From NCBI GenBank assembly GCA_964020085.1, contig OZ026600.1, positions 16,516,823 through 16,580,822 of the forward strand: 64,000 nucleotides of DNA. Direction: 5' to 3'. The stretch comes from Micromussa lordhowensis. Taxonomy: Eukaryota > Cnidaria > Anthozoa > Scleractinia > Lobophylliidae. Below, one piece after another: positions 24,431-36,400 of the stretch; the stretch's first letter is position 1; each line of letters opens with the position of its first letter. The position numbers were made by a program, and so were the translations under genes. The notes under the pieces are model-generated. The model was given only the letters and a program-made list of their open reading frames with translations. It was not told where the DNA came from and ran no database searches.

Positions 24431-26691
24431 TCAAGTGACCTGGGTTGTAAACTACTCTGAAATTTCAACAATAGAAGAGGTTCTGCCATTCAGATGAACA
24501 TTAACTAAGTCATTTCTAACAGTTGTTAAACCCTTTTATGCTTCCCATTGCTTTCAAGAGTTTTTTCCAGAGCTAGTTGCTCTGGAATTTCAAATGGTCC
24601 ATTGATAAAGTGAGGAACAACCACAGAAGCAGAAAAATTGTTTGAAGAGTGGCCTCTTTTGTTCTCTATCACCTAGGCCAATAATAGGTAGTTGTGCCAA
24701 CTCTGTATTGAAACCTTGAATTGAACAAAATTGCCATTTCTGTCTATTCTCTGGTAAAATAAGTTATTATTCAGGTGACCAGCAAATGTATCCAGGTTCA
24801 GAATGCCAAGGGCAGGCTCAAATGCAAATTATACTTGATGTAAAAAGCATGTTGTGTCCAACAAACTGTGCCGTGATATTTCAGGGGTTTTACATGAAAC
24901 TTTGCCAACCAGTTTCATTCATAATAACATAAAATATTTGCCTATCTTGCTTTATATGACAGAGAACAATACAGAAAAGCTGATTTATCTTCTATACTTG
25001 GCAATGATTTACATAGTGTAATGTCCACAAGATTAGTTGTAATGTTCAAGTATGTACCCTTGCAAAATTGCGAATGTCAGTTCAAATGAATCAGCCTTTT
25101 TGGGTAACGCAACTACTTAACTGCATATATTTGGAACAATTCATACAAAAAGCCCCGGCTGATACTTCACAGGAAGTTTTAATAAATGCTACTTTGCTGA
25201 ATATTGTGACTGCTTTTCATATAACGTCCACGACAGTGTTTTTTTTCGCTCTATTTCTCTAATAGAAATCAGTTATTAAAGTTGAAAAATTGTTATGTGA
25301 GTCTACAGGCACAAGCATGTTCATAAATGGAAAACTGGACAAGCCCTTTTTATCCTTTAACTTAAAGTTAAAATGTAGTCTGAATGTAACGTCTGCGACG
25401 GTGGAATTGTCCAAATAGGTTTTGTCTTTTCTTAACTGAGGAATTCCCTACTTTCTAATCTTCAATTTACTTTTCAAATAATGTAAAGTGTTGTTATCTT
25501 TTGAAAATTCTATCCTGCTCAGTTTGGCTACATTATTTTCACATTGATCAGCTCAATTGTTTCACTCTTTATCTACCTTTATCTATACTAGTAATACTAG
25601 TAACTACAGTAACTTTAATAATATTACAGCTTAACCCAGAATCACCCTCTGTTACTTCATGTCTTGCAGCTGGGCTTTACTTTTATTCACTGACTTCATT
25701 AATATGAAATTATAATCAAATATGGCAGAATTCTACTAGCATACTAATGCAAATACTGCATTATTTTGTACACTATCAGCCATTATGTACAGTGGCTGAG
25801 ACTCGTCAATGAAATATTGTTTCTTTGTTTTTCCAAATTTTTGGAGAAATTTTTGTATAAATGGAAAATTAAATTCCTAAAACGACTTGAGGGAGGACAT
25901 TCAGTTTTGCAACTATAAACACTTGCAAATATTGGTGAAAATACCAACAAGCACACATCTACTACACCAAGTTTCGAATAACAATTCAGCCTGCCCAATT
26001 TTTCTAAAGTGTGAAGTAAAATACTATTTAGAGGAATGATTGTCAACTGTTATTTGAAGTAAAATTCTGTTAGAATATTCCACTAAAACAATAAGATTAT
26101 TCAGACTTGATTTCTATAGATGATTTTGGCCTTTTCTAAATCTAAATCTAAATATCATTCTGTCGGCAAAATATCATATCAATCCATAGAAACCTTTAGC
26201 TCATAATCTAATAAAAATATTGTACATTTCAGTGCTTTCAATAGGACCTGGCACAACCCGGAGCTCCGGCAGATATTCTGTTTAAAGTCGGCAGGTATAT
26301 AATTTAACTTTTAAAAATCTCCTGAGAGAAATTCTCCTGGGCTCTCACATTACTCTGGTGGGTGCTGTTCTGAGCCACCAACTTCAAATCTTATTGAGAG
26401 CACTGTATATTAACATAAAATACATAAAATAATATGATATATAATACAACACAATACAATGTAACACAACACAATTAATATGTAATATTATATATTAGTA
26501 TATACTAAAACAGTGGATAGCGTTGATGGCGCGCGCTGATTGGCTCGTCAAACTCCGGATATCCTGTGCTATTTACCTCCGAGCAACTCAAGAGAAAATG
26601 CCGTCCGGTTTGCATCCGTGAAAAGTGAAGAAATCATCCAAATTAATTTGTTTTTGGTGTTTATTACCTCACTGTTTTAGTATAAACTAAA

Positions 26692-26801
26692 ACAACCATT
26701 TACCTCTGTATTGGTGGCTAGCGGTGGATATTTACCTCAAGGCTTCACGTCTCGGTAAATATCCACCGCTAGCCACCTCCACTTCGGTGAATAGTTGTTA
26801 A
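26692..26801. repeat. Palindrome (foldback MITE)
   Basis: GGTGGCTAGCGGTGGATATT and its exact reverse complement surround a loop of about 17 bases, with outer arms AACAACCATTTACCT and GGTGAATAGTTGTT. The part to the left (26505-26690) may belong to the same element. Confidence 0.8.
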
Positions 26802-29295
26802 ATAATATATATGTATAATGTACAGACCTCGGAGGAAAGACTCCACAAGTAGTCACAGTGCCTTTAAAATTAGATGACTGCTAACAATGTACCTGTCGGT
26901 TTCTTTGAAACTTCCAGAGTAAATTTCATATGCTAATCTCTTTAGTCTACAAATTTGCCCACTTTTAGTAAATAATTTTATTATCGTAGTTTGAACTACG
27001 TTTTTCGATTTCACTTCTTATTTCTATGCTCATAACTTTGAAATTGCAAAAAAAAAAATCATTTTTACTTCAATTGTAAGTTTGAACCTGTTCAATTGGT
27101 TGGACACAGTTTTGGTGACTTACTGATGCATTGAATGCAGTTAATCGGCTGTGAGCCCAAGTTTTCAGCAACACACTGCTGCGAAAACTGTACTGTGTTA
27201 CTCAGACTACACAACACAAGCTTGTTGTTTTGGGATGGACATCTTAAATGATTCCAATCCAAATCCTAACACCTTTTTATCTTAAAGCCAAAATCAGGAA
27301 TAATTTTCCCTTTCAAAATGCATGTGATATGTTATTGTGTGTCTGTCATTTGCGTTTTTTGAAAAAGTAGTTTGTTCTGAAAGTAGATTGAAACAGAATA
27401 CTCCACATATAGTTTTTCTGTTCACATGGTATTAATTCTCCCAAGTGAACTGTGAATCCCATTTGTTGTTCTATTGTTGTCTGTTTGCTGAAAGAACATG
27501 ATCATTACCAGATCTTCAAAAAAATTTAGTTTCATACTTTCCAAGCTACACATATAGCTGGCTAACAAACTAGGGTTTTTTAATCTGCTACATGCCATTT
27601 GGCTAGATTGTGTAAGTTGGTGATTATGGCTTAGAAAAAAAAATTAAAAAAAAATTGAGACGCCTTGTGAAAAAGTCTCTGTAAATTAAACACATAATGA
27701 GAAATGAAGCACACTGATTATTATAAGTTTGATTTGGCTTCACGTAAGTAATAAGGCATCTGAAATGAATTAAAGAATTATCCTTCTGAATAGAGATTTA
27801 AGTCATTTCTTCACCAACAGTACACCTCCCTGTGATTCATCAAATGAACACAAAATAAATGAAACATTCATTTGCACATTGGTTACCTTGGGCAGACATC
27901 TACTGACAAACTTAACGATCATCGCAGCTTCTAAATCAAACATAATATTATGAGATCGAACGTAGAAAAAAAACCCAGAAGATTTTCCAGGATTGAGTGA
28001 GTCAACATGTCACTTTCGACAAGCATAAAAATGGGTTTTCTTTCGAAATTACACTTAAGCGTTGCATTTGTGAAAAGAATAAGTAATTGCCATCAACGAA
28101 TAAAGTCTTTTTAGTAATTCTTTTCGACACTGATTCAAATCTGCCAAAGATGATAATATGCAGCTGGAAAAAAGAAGAATTTGACTTGTGGTCTCAACGT
28201 AACACCTGCTCAAGACAGTGACAACATTTCCAAAGCAAAGAAATCGTTCTATTATTTCTAACTGATAGTAGAAAAACTAAAAGCTTATTAAACATGGTTA
28301 GTATGGTTTCTGCATATAAATAATCCGCAATGAACGCCCGCGCTTCTTAAACTGTACAAGACCGACTCCGAGATCTTGATCTGGAGTTTCTAATCAATAG
28401 ATTACATGAAAAACTCATTTCTAGAAGAAAGACGCGCAGTATATGGCTTTCTGAAGAACCGCCTTAAGTGAAAAGCACATGCACAATAATATTACGGCAA
28501 AAACACGTCCACATATGCGATACAGTACAAGGTGGAATAAATAATTCATTGTTGACATTTGTCTATGCCTGATGGGTCGTAAAACTAATCCAAACGTGTG
28601 TAATAGCGAGTGCAAGAGTATTATTAAAGACTCTTGCTGTTTTTGTGCATTATATACATGACTGTGTATAAACTTTCTGTACGTTATAAGAAAACGACGT
28701 TTCACCTGAGAATATAAGCTTCAATAAAACCAAAAATGAAAATGACAATCGGAAAAAAAATTGCATAAAGGAAACTTCAAACGCTCGACCCTTGTCACAT
28801 TCATTGCTGTTTGCCAATATTTTTCACTTTTTTAACTCCATTTCTTGAAGAAATATCCAACGGCTCCCAACAGTCCAGGATTCAAAAGAAAACTAAACGA
28901 ACTTGCAGTGACAAAGACCTTTAGTTTCACGCCTTCAACGAGAAAGTGACGAACCCATTTGATGCACAATCTTAATTCGATTTTTTTTGAACACTTCACG
29001 ACAACATGGGGCCGAGTGAGTAAAATTAAAAATTTATGTCACATTTTCGAACTTATCCTTTCATTCAAAAGTTTCAAGATATTTTTGCCATCGATGAATA
29101 GTACCCGCCAAGCTTCTAATAGGCCAAAAACACTCGCTCGCAAATTTAAGTCTAGAATCATTGACTAACATGAGCTAAACTCACTCTATTAAACCCATAT
29201 TCTGAATAATTTGAGTTAAAAACTTACTCGATTTCTCCGTGACAGAAGAAAGTTTAATTTTTTTTATGTACAAAACCCAAACAATGTCAACGTAC

Positions 29296-29393
29296 CTCCT
29301 ACAGAGAGTCGTCCGTTCTGATCGGCGAAGAACGACATCAGGACGGCGGCCATTTTCATCTTCTTCGTACACGGAAAGACTCTTGTGTCCCAT
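29296..29393 (-). CDS. Candidate first coding exon, gene unknown
   Basis: On the minus strand an ATG after GTTATA opens a 32-codon frame (MGHKSLSVYEEDENGRR...) that ends at a strong donor, GGAG before GTACGT, in phase 2. It does not fit the phase 1 needed by the synaptotagmin-like exon. I found no downstream partner exon, so it may be a short unlinked frame. Confidence 0.3.
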
Positions 29394-29533
29394 TATAACC
29401 ATGAAACAGTGGCACAAAAATACACAAAATTCATACGGCCAACGGACATGTTCATATAGCAACAAGAAGATGTTTGAAAAGCTGTGAATACTGAAGACTG
29501 GGATCACGAGAATCAGATTTTCAGGCGGTAGCT

Positions 29534-29981
29534 TTACAACAGGCGTTTGAGAAAATTGGTGGCGCGTTGTTGCCAGATCTGCCGAGTGAAGCTTTCCACC
29601 TGATTCAAGCCTTCATTATTCAGTTCAAACACCCCGTATCCGCTTTTAGTTCCGGAATAAATATGCTGTACGAATACATAATGAGCTTCAAGAACCAATG
29701 AGACGATAGTGCATAATGGTAAATCCTCGCAGATCTATTTAAAATTTAAAAGCATCGGCTCCGGTGATTGTGGGAAGAAATAACGTAAAACAAGGCAAAC
29801 CATTTGACGATGCGCCGTCGTATCTTGCCCATTCACATGCAAATGAGCTCGTATCTGTGTCCAGCGATAAAACCTGGCGCAGAACAGTTCTTGAAAACTT
29901 TTCTTCCACAGAGACGGTGATTTTCGAATTCGTCTGTTTAACATCTGCTGTCTTCATAACCGGGTAACAAACAACTTCCAT
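29534..29981 (-). CDS. Small unrecognised gene, head to head with MUS81
   Basis: The frame starting at 29981 (MEVVCYPVMKTADVKQ...) runs 80 codons to a TAA. A second frame, shifted by one base, begins immediately downstream (ICEDLPLCTIVSLVLEAHY...) and runs 66 codons to TAA at 29534. Two explanations fit. One is a short intron, donor CAG before GTTTTA at 29873 and acceptor AAATAG at 29735, giving 102 residues in phase 0. The other is a frameshift or assembly error within one protein of about 148 residues. I do not recognise the family. The start is 314 bp from the MUS81 ATG on the other strand, so the two probably share a promoter. Confidence 0.55.
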
Positions 29982-30295
29982 CCTGTAGCTGACCTTTAGA
30001 AGAGGTTTTCAACCGCCTACACGTGTTGTTGCACATGTTTACGTCAGTTCTACGAGCTTGTTTTCTTCCCATCCTACCAACAATATTGGTAAACAAACAA
30101 GGAAGACGTCAAGGAAAAGATCCACGTTTCTTCGCCACGGGAAGCCACTGAGAAAGGCCTGACGTTGTGAGCCTGACGTCAGCGGTTTTATCATGGGAAG
30201 ATTTAAGATGGCGGGCAAATTGATCTGATAAACCTCTCTCTTCTTCGGATGAATTCCTTCGACGACTAATAATCTTTAATTGCTGTCCTATCCAC
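29982..30295. promoter_or_regulatory. Likely bidirectional promoter of MUS81 and the divergent gene
   Basis: A 314-bp gap lies between two divergent start codons. It holds a TGACGTCA octamer (30174-30181), and AAGATGGCGGG at 30205-30215, which matches YY1-like and E2F-like motifs often found in TATA-less housekeeping promoters. No TATA box is evident. Confidence 0.55.
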
Positions 30296-30409
30296 ATGAA
30301 TCGCAAAAAACAGCGGGAGTGTCCCAACCCACTTTTCTTGAAGTGGTTGGTGGAGTGGCGAGATGAGGCGAAGCAGAAAAACTCCAAGCTGCAATACACC
30401 TACGCCAAG
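30296..30409 (+). CDS. MUS81: MUS81 exon 1
   Basis: Start ATG at 30296; residues 1-38, beginning the N-terminal helix-hairpin-helix ([15 protein letters not shown]). Donor AAG before GTGAGA, phase 0. Confidence 0.93.
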
Positions 30410-33400
30410 GTGAGAGACGTAAACCGCAAACATACCACGAGAGTATGAACGTAATTTGTCTGAATTTAGATGACGCGAGAACAAAGAAATCGCACGTATT
30501 TTCTAGTACAATTCTTATTTTGGTATATTTTCGTAAATAATTGTAAAGATTCAAAAATGTTGACTGAAAACCAAGTCTTTCTTGAGGGTCGTACAGGGGT
30601 ATTCTCGTGATGCGTGATTAGCTGATTTTATTTTCCGTGAAACGTGAATTTAGCAAATTATTCTTCGTGATCCGTGATCTGAAGGTTTTGCGTGACCCGT
30701 GAACAACTTGAATTACTAACCGATATTCGTGATTTCACCACTCTATTCTACGTGATTTTGAGACGCGAGTCCTCTTAGGCTGCGATATGAAGCCTTGAAC
30801 TAGCCTTTCAAGATTTTTCTTTCTTCAGACACTCTTTCTAGAGCAGGAACAGGTTATTAACCTATGGACTCCTGTGCCGCCCGTAACCGGCCGTGACGAG
30901 CCTTCGCCTTTCTTCTACTTCTGACGTCATCACTTTTGACCAAAATTAGCATCGTCTAAACTCAACTTACCTGTCTTCTTTGTGCTATGTGGAACATAAT
31001 ACAATGATGACTTCCACTCTATTGACTGCTCGATGATATTTCTCAATATGAAAATTTGCTCAGTAGTTCTCCTACCTGGTCGAAAACCTGCTTGTTCCTT
31101 TCTAAGCTTCGACTCTACTCCGGTTCGTTTCCTGTCAATCATAATTCTCCCCAGGACCTTGCTGACAACTGACAGCGGCGTAATTCCACGCCAGTTTTTA
31201 CATTCTTTCAGATTTCCTCTTTTCGATCGGCAGTTTGACAATCAATCCTTTCCTCCATTTTCTTGGTGTCTTCTCGTCTCTCCGCACTATGCCGTCTATG
31301 ATCTCCTTGACTTTAGTAGTAGCATAGTCAATGTCAGCTTTAAGCGGCTCCGCCTGTATGTTGTCTATTCCTGGTTCCTTACTTCAGCTCAGCTCTGCTG
31401 GGTTCATATGTACCAATTTCTTCTATTTCATTCGGCAGCTCTATCTCCATTTCACTTACTGGATTACTAGGCTCTCTCTATTTAGTACTTCAGAGAAGTG
31501 CTCCAACCATCGTCTGAGCTTACTTTCTTTATCGTTAAGGATCTTGCCTGTTTTGCAGCACTCTGCCTTGGTCTTTCGTTGCTTAATACTTTGGTCAGGG
31601 TATACAGTGTTTTCATGTGTTGTTGTTCAGCCGCATTTTCAGCTTCTTTTGCAATCTCTTCAGTCCATTTTCTCTTATCCACCCTAACCTGTCTTTTAAC
31701 TTCCCTATCCTTTTGTCTGTATTCATTTTGCCATCTCTGTTTTGGTCTCTCTGATCTTGCACCGATTAGCTTCTGTTTAATATGGTTTTCTTTTGGTCTA
31801 CCAAAGTCCAAGCCTCCTGACTGAACCATGGCTCGTTTTTCTTTACTTGTACCCTAGTACCTCCTCTGCCATTTTGACATAAGCTTTCTCCATTATCTCG
31901 TTTTTTCTTTCCACTTGGTCTTCTTGTTCTTCTCCTTTATCACTCATTTGCTCTTCTACTGCTAGTGCCTGGAATCTGTTTTTCAGCTGTATTGTGAACC
32001 TTCTGTGTACATCATGGTTTTGGAGTTTCTGTGTGTCGAGCCTCTTTGTGGTACTCTTCGTCGCCGGTGCTCTTTTGGGCTTTAATCTGATGGTTCATCG
32101 TACAAGGTAATGGTCGCTGGCGACATCTGCTGACCTCATGGCCCTCGTATTTTTAATCATGATACTGATAAATTTTCTGTTAACCAGAGCGTGGTCTATT
32201 TGATTTTTTTTGTTCTTCCATCGGGTGACAGCCAGGTTTGCTTATGAATCTTCTTGTGAGGAAAAACTGTTCCAGTGATAACCATTTCATTGAAATCGCA
32301 GATTTCTTTCAGTCTTTCACCATTATCATTAACCGTGCCCAGTCCTTGTCTCCCATTACTCTTCCAAGGCCGTTGACAAGGTTTCCCACCTTCGTAATCA
32401 TATCGCCCGTTGAATTGCTAATACATGATTGTGTACCTGGTACCTGCTCAGTTACTTCTTGTAGTTTTCCCGGCAAGCTGTCGTGTTGCATTTGTCAGTA
32501 TTTTTGACCAGATTAAAGCTAATTTGGCCAAGATCCAGCCTCAAAACCACCAAAATGTCCAAAAACCCATTTTTGACAAAAAGCTCCAGGGGTCAATGGG
32601 TTGAAACGAGTATCATTCTTGCTTATTTTCGTGATTCGAGAAAACGAAATTTAGACTTCCGTGATCCGTGATTCCCTATTTTTTCGGTTCGTGAACCGTG
32701 CCAGAGACCCCCCCTGTACGACCCTCTTTCTTTTATAGTTTAATTGATAGCCTGTTATTCTTTGCCATAGCTATTTTTTGCCCTTCTTATATCAATGTTT
32801 ATTGTTTTGTGTTCCTATATAAATTTAACTACTCTAGATTTCCTTCATAGGGTAGAAATAGTGTTTTTCCTCCTCTTTTTATGTGCCCATTTGTGCTTCA
32901 ATTTTCTTGCTGACCTGTATTTTTATTTCTATTTAATGCTGATATTAACTTGCTGCCTGGCTCCGCTAGCCCCTATGGTTATTCCAGGCAGCTAGTACTC
33001 TAATTTTTACTTTTAATATTTTCCTTGTTGTAATTCCTTATTTTGAGCAAGTGTGAGTGCAAATAAAGAAAGAATAAATAATAATAATAATAAAAAAGAA
33101 TAGAAAAGAAAGAGGGTTAAGCTTGTGTTAATGTACATGTAGATTTGTGAGAAAAAAAAATGTATAGCCTTGTTTGTAAGTTTTTTCCCTGTCAACTGGG
33201 AAAGAGTTGTCAGAAGGCACAGATTAATGTTTTACAGATGGATGTACATGTACATAAAAGTAAAGCAGCTAATTGAATGCTTTGTTAGGGCTGATATAGA
33301 CAGTACAAGTTTGCCAGGTAATATCGTGGGTGACAAATTAATAAAAAATTGCAGTGTTAATTTTTAATTTCACATACAAAATTGAAGAAGTGTCAGTTTC

Positions 33401-36400
33401 AACATTCGGTATGCAAATTTCAAACAAACATGCAAGAGACCCGTGGGGGAGAGAGAACAAACCATGTCGTCAGAGTGTGACTCCATAGTTTATTGAACAA
33501 TACTTCTTGACCTATTTGCATGTTATTACAAAATAAGCATAACTGTACATTTCAATTTCTATTACAACCTATTATCCTAATTATGTTACAACAGTCGTGT
33601 CAAGAAACTAATTTCCGACCAAACCAAACCTATTTTTAAATGGAACCCAAGTTGACCACAGCCTATTTACAAGGGTTGCAACTAGAAGCTTATACTTAAA
33701 CGAATCCTAATCTATACAATACAATCTTTATTAAACTCTCCCCGAAGGGGCTTTTCAGAGCTTAAAAACTATCTAATAATTACAATACAAAATAATAAAG
33801 TGCTAAAAAAAATTAAAATCGCCTTCATTAAAAGATGATTTATTAACTTGCGTTTAAAAATGTTCATAGAGGAGCTCAATTTTATATCACTTGGTAAGTT
33901 GCTCCAAATAGTTACTGCGCGGTATAAAAAGCTTCGCTGGCCCGTAGCAGTTTTATAGCGCGGTACATGTATATCCAGTAAATTTGCATTGCGAGTCGAG
34001 CGGCCGCTAATTGTGCCCCTCTTGATAAATCTGGAACTAAGGTTGCTTGTTGCCATACTGTTCATAAGGCATCACGATAAAATAAATAGTCTTTAACTGG
34101 CATCCAACAAAGCTGTTTAAGAATCGGTGTAATATGGACGAAGTTTCTTGATCTGGTCACTATGCGGGCAGCAAACTGGTCCATTGAGACAGCTACAAAC
34201 TTTGAACAATTGCACTGCTGATATAGCTTTGGGTTTGTAGTCATCCCACAGCTCAAAAATCTTAGTTTAAAGGTGATGGTACGTTTGCCTTTGAATTCAT
34301 TGTAGGTTATGATCAGAGACCAGTCTTGCTTGTTTTGTGAACAGTTTGGCTTCTCAGTGGAGGTGGTGGATCAGGATGTAGAACGGGATATGCACTCTGC
34401 CCCCAGCACGTCGCTTAAGGCCATTATGCCAGCCCTCTAAATCATTATTTGTGCAGACAGCTTGTCCATAAATGCTCCAGGCTTTTGGTGGGAAACTTTT
34501 ACTGTTAACCCAGGTGTTCTGAACATGTTGGATCATAAGGTGACAGGTTATTCCTCTGGTAATTTGTAAATGCATTTCAGACCTTTTCCAAATGTTGGCA
34601 GACTGATCCAGGACATTGGCTAATCGTCTGTTCATTGGCGAACCGGTGATACGTTGGCGAAACGTATATTGAGGAAGGAAATATAGAAAATGAAACACAT
34701 TTGGTTGCGAACTACATGTACTTCCTAATTCACATTAATAAAACTTCAGGTGAACTGACTTTTGGTCAGGGTGAATCAACTTTTGAGTTGGGGCGAAACA
34801 AGGATGAGTTGGGGTGAAATGGACCTGGCATGAAACAACCTGTTTCCAATTTGTTACCTGTGATATTATAAGGTAATCAAATGGTATGCTTGTGAAATTG
34901 AGAAATAATTTCACATAACTGTGCTTTGTCAAAATTCTAATATTTCCGTCGTTGGGGCATTATTAAAATTTTGACAAAATGCGAGTGAAGTTATTTCCTA
35001 ATTTCACTTGTCACCATTTGATTTGATGGCTCTTTTTGCCAAAGCATAAACAGGAGTTAATGCTTAGCTCAATTGAACCTTGTGCTCCCCGTGGACGTAA
35101 AAATAAGTATTGCTGGCGACAACCCTTCAGTCCCACACTGAAGCAATGCCTGGGTTGCCTTAGCTTGGGTGAGAAATGGTGGGCACATCCACTTCCCCTC
35201 ACTACCATCCCTCCTGGAGCTTGGCATAGGTACACACCACCCTGCCTCTGTGCCCTGTGACACCCATCTCTCGGTCTTATATGCCACTCGCTGACACTAG
35301 CCCTGAGGTATTGGCCTCGCACGTGGCAGGCAGCTCTCGGGTCTGGGACAACACTTATCTCCCCTACCTTTCTCCCACATAAACGGTGTCCTTTCTATTG
35401 TGCATGACATTAAAGGATTTTAAAACATCTTTCAAGGTCAAAACTCTGTGACAACTGGGAGAGTTGAGCTTTTGTATTTGCATGCTTCACTTGTTGTGAA
35501 GTCTCAATGGCCAATAGCATGGGGAAAGCTGAGCTGACGAGTTCACCTTTGCCTCCTGATTAAAACATTTATAAACTCAAGATTAGCCATAAAGCACTGA
35601 TTGATTGTCTGATGACCACTGTAGGACAAAATGATTTGCACAGCAAGGTTACAGGTTCAAATGGCAGCTATTTCCTGCTGGAATCTACTCAATTTGCTTA
35701 CATTTATGGATATTTTTAGATGCAGGATGGGGTTTCTTTTTCATTGTCCACCGAGGTCAGAAGATCAGAAGTGTACTCGTAAAAGTTATCTGACAAAGCA
35801 TGTAGCTTGCAGTGGTAAACCCTTAGTGATTCGCATTTTAGTCAGTTTGGGGTCTGCTCTTGTTTTGTTATTGTCTTGTCTCGTCTTGATATCCTCTGTT
35901 TTAAGGATTTTTTAGTGCGATGAAGGAATGAAGATGTTAATTCTTGACATCAAGTCCTAACGACAGAATTAACATTGATATCTGAATAGCCCTTGAATTT
36001 AAAAAAATTAATGTGGATCTGGTTAAGTTGATTATTAAATAAATATGATTTATTGATTACATTTGTATACATGTAAGTTATATCTACATAAAGCAAAAAA
36101 GTATATGAAATAAATATTTTGCTATTCTGTCATTCCTGGTTTTAGTACATCTTCATTAAACTTGATTTGGTCATTTTGCTTTCAGCTTAGTCATGCACTT
36201 GTCAAGTTCATAAGTTTCAGTGTATTGCGAACGCGTCATGAATTCCATGCCTTGCGTGATGCACAGAACCTGTGCACACCAACTGAAGTACGCACTGTGG
36301 CTACTGTAAATCATTGGCACCTACTGTAGCAACAGCAGCTAAGGTTGATTTGAACTAAAAGTGGACAAAGGACAGATTATCTAATTAACTAATTATCTAA

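Larger units (their letters stand above)
17110..29295. other. Long region without a recognised gene
   Basis: Outside the listed mobile elements I see no exon I can defend. It may be the long first intron of the synaptotagmin-like gene or true intergenic DNA. A possible minus-strand exon near 27890-27932 (acceptor ATTTAG, donor AAG before GTAACC) was noticed but could not be joined in phase to anything. Confidence 0.4.

Noticed and set aside
29525..29709. Plus-strand exon-like frame (AFEKIGGALLPDLPSEAF...) ending in TGA
   Set aside because: No upstream partner or start is visible, and the opposite strand offers a better continuous gene model that starts at 29981.
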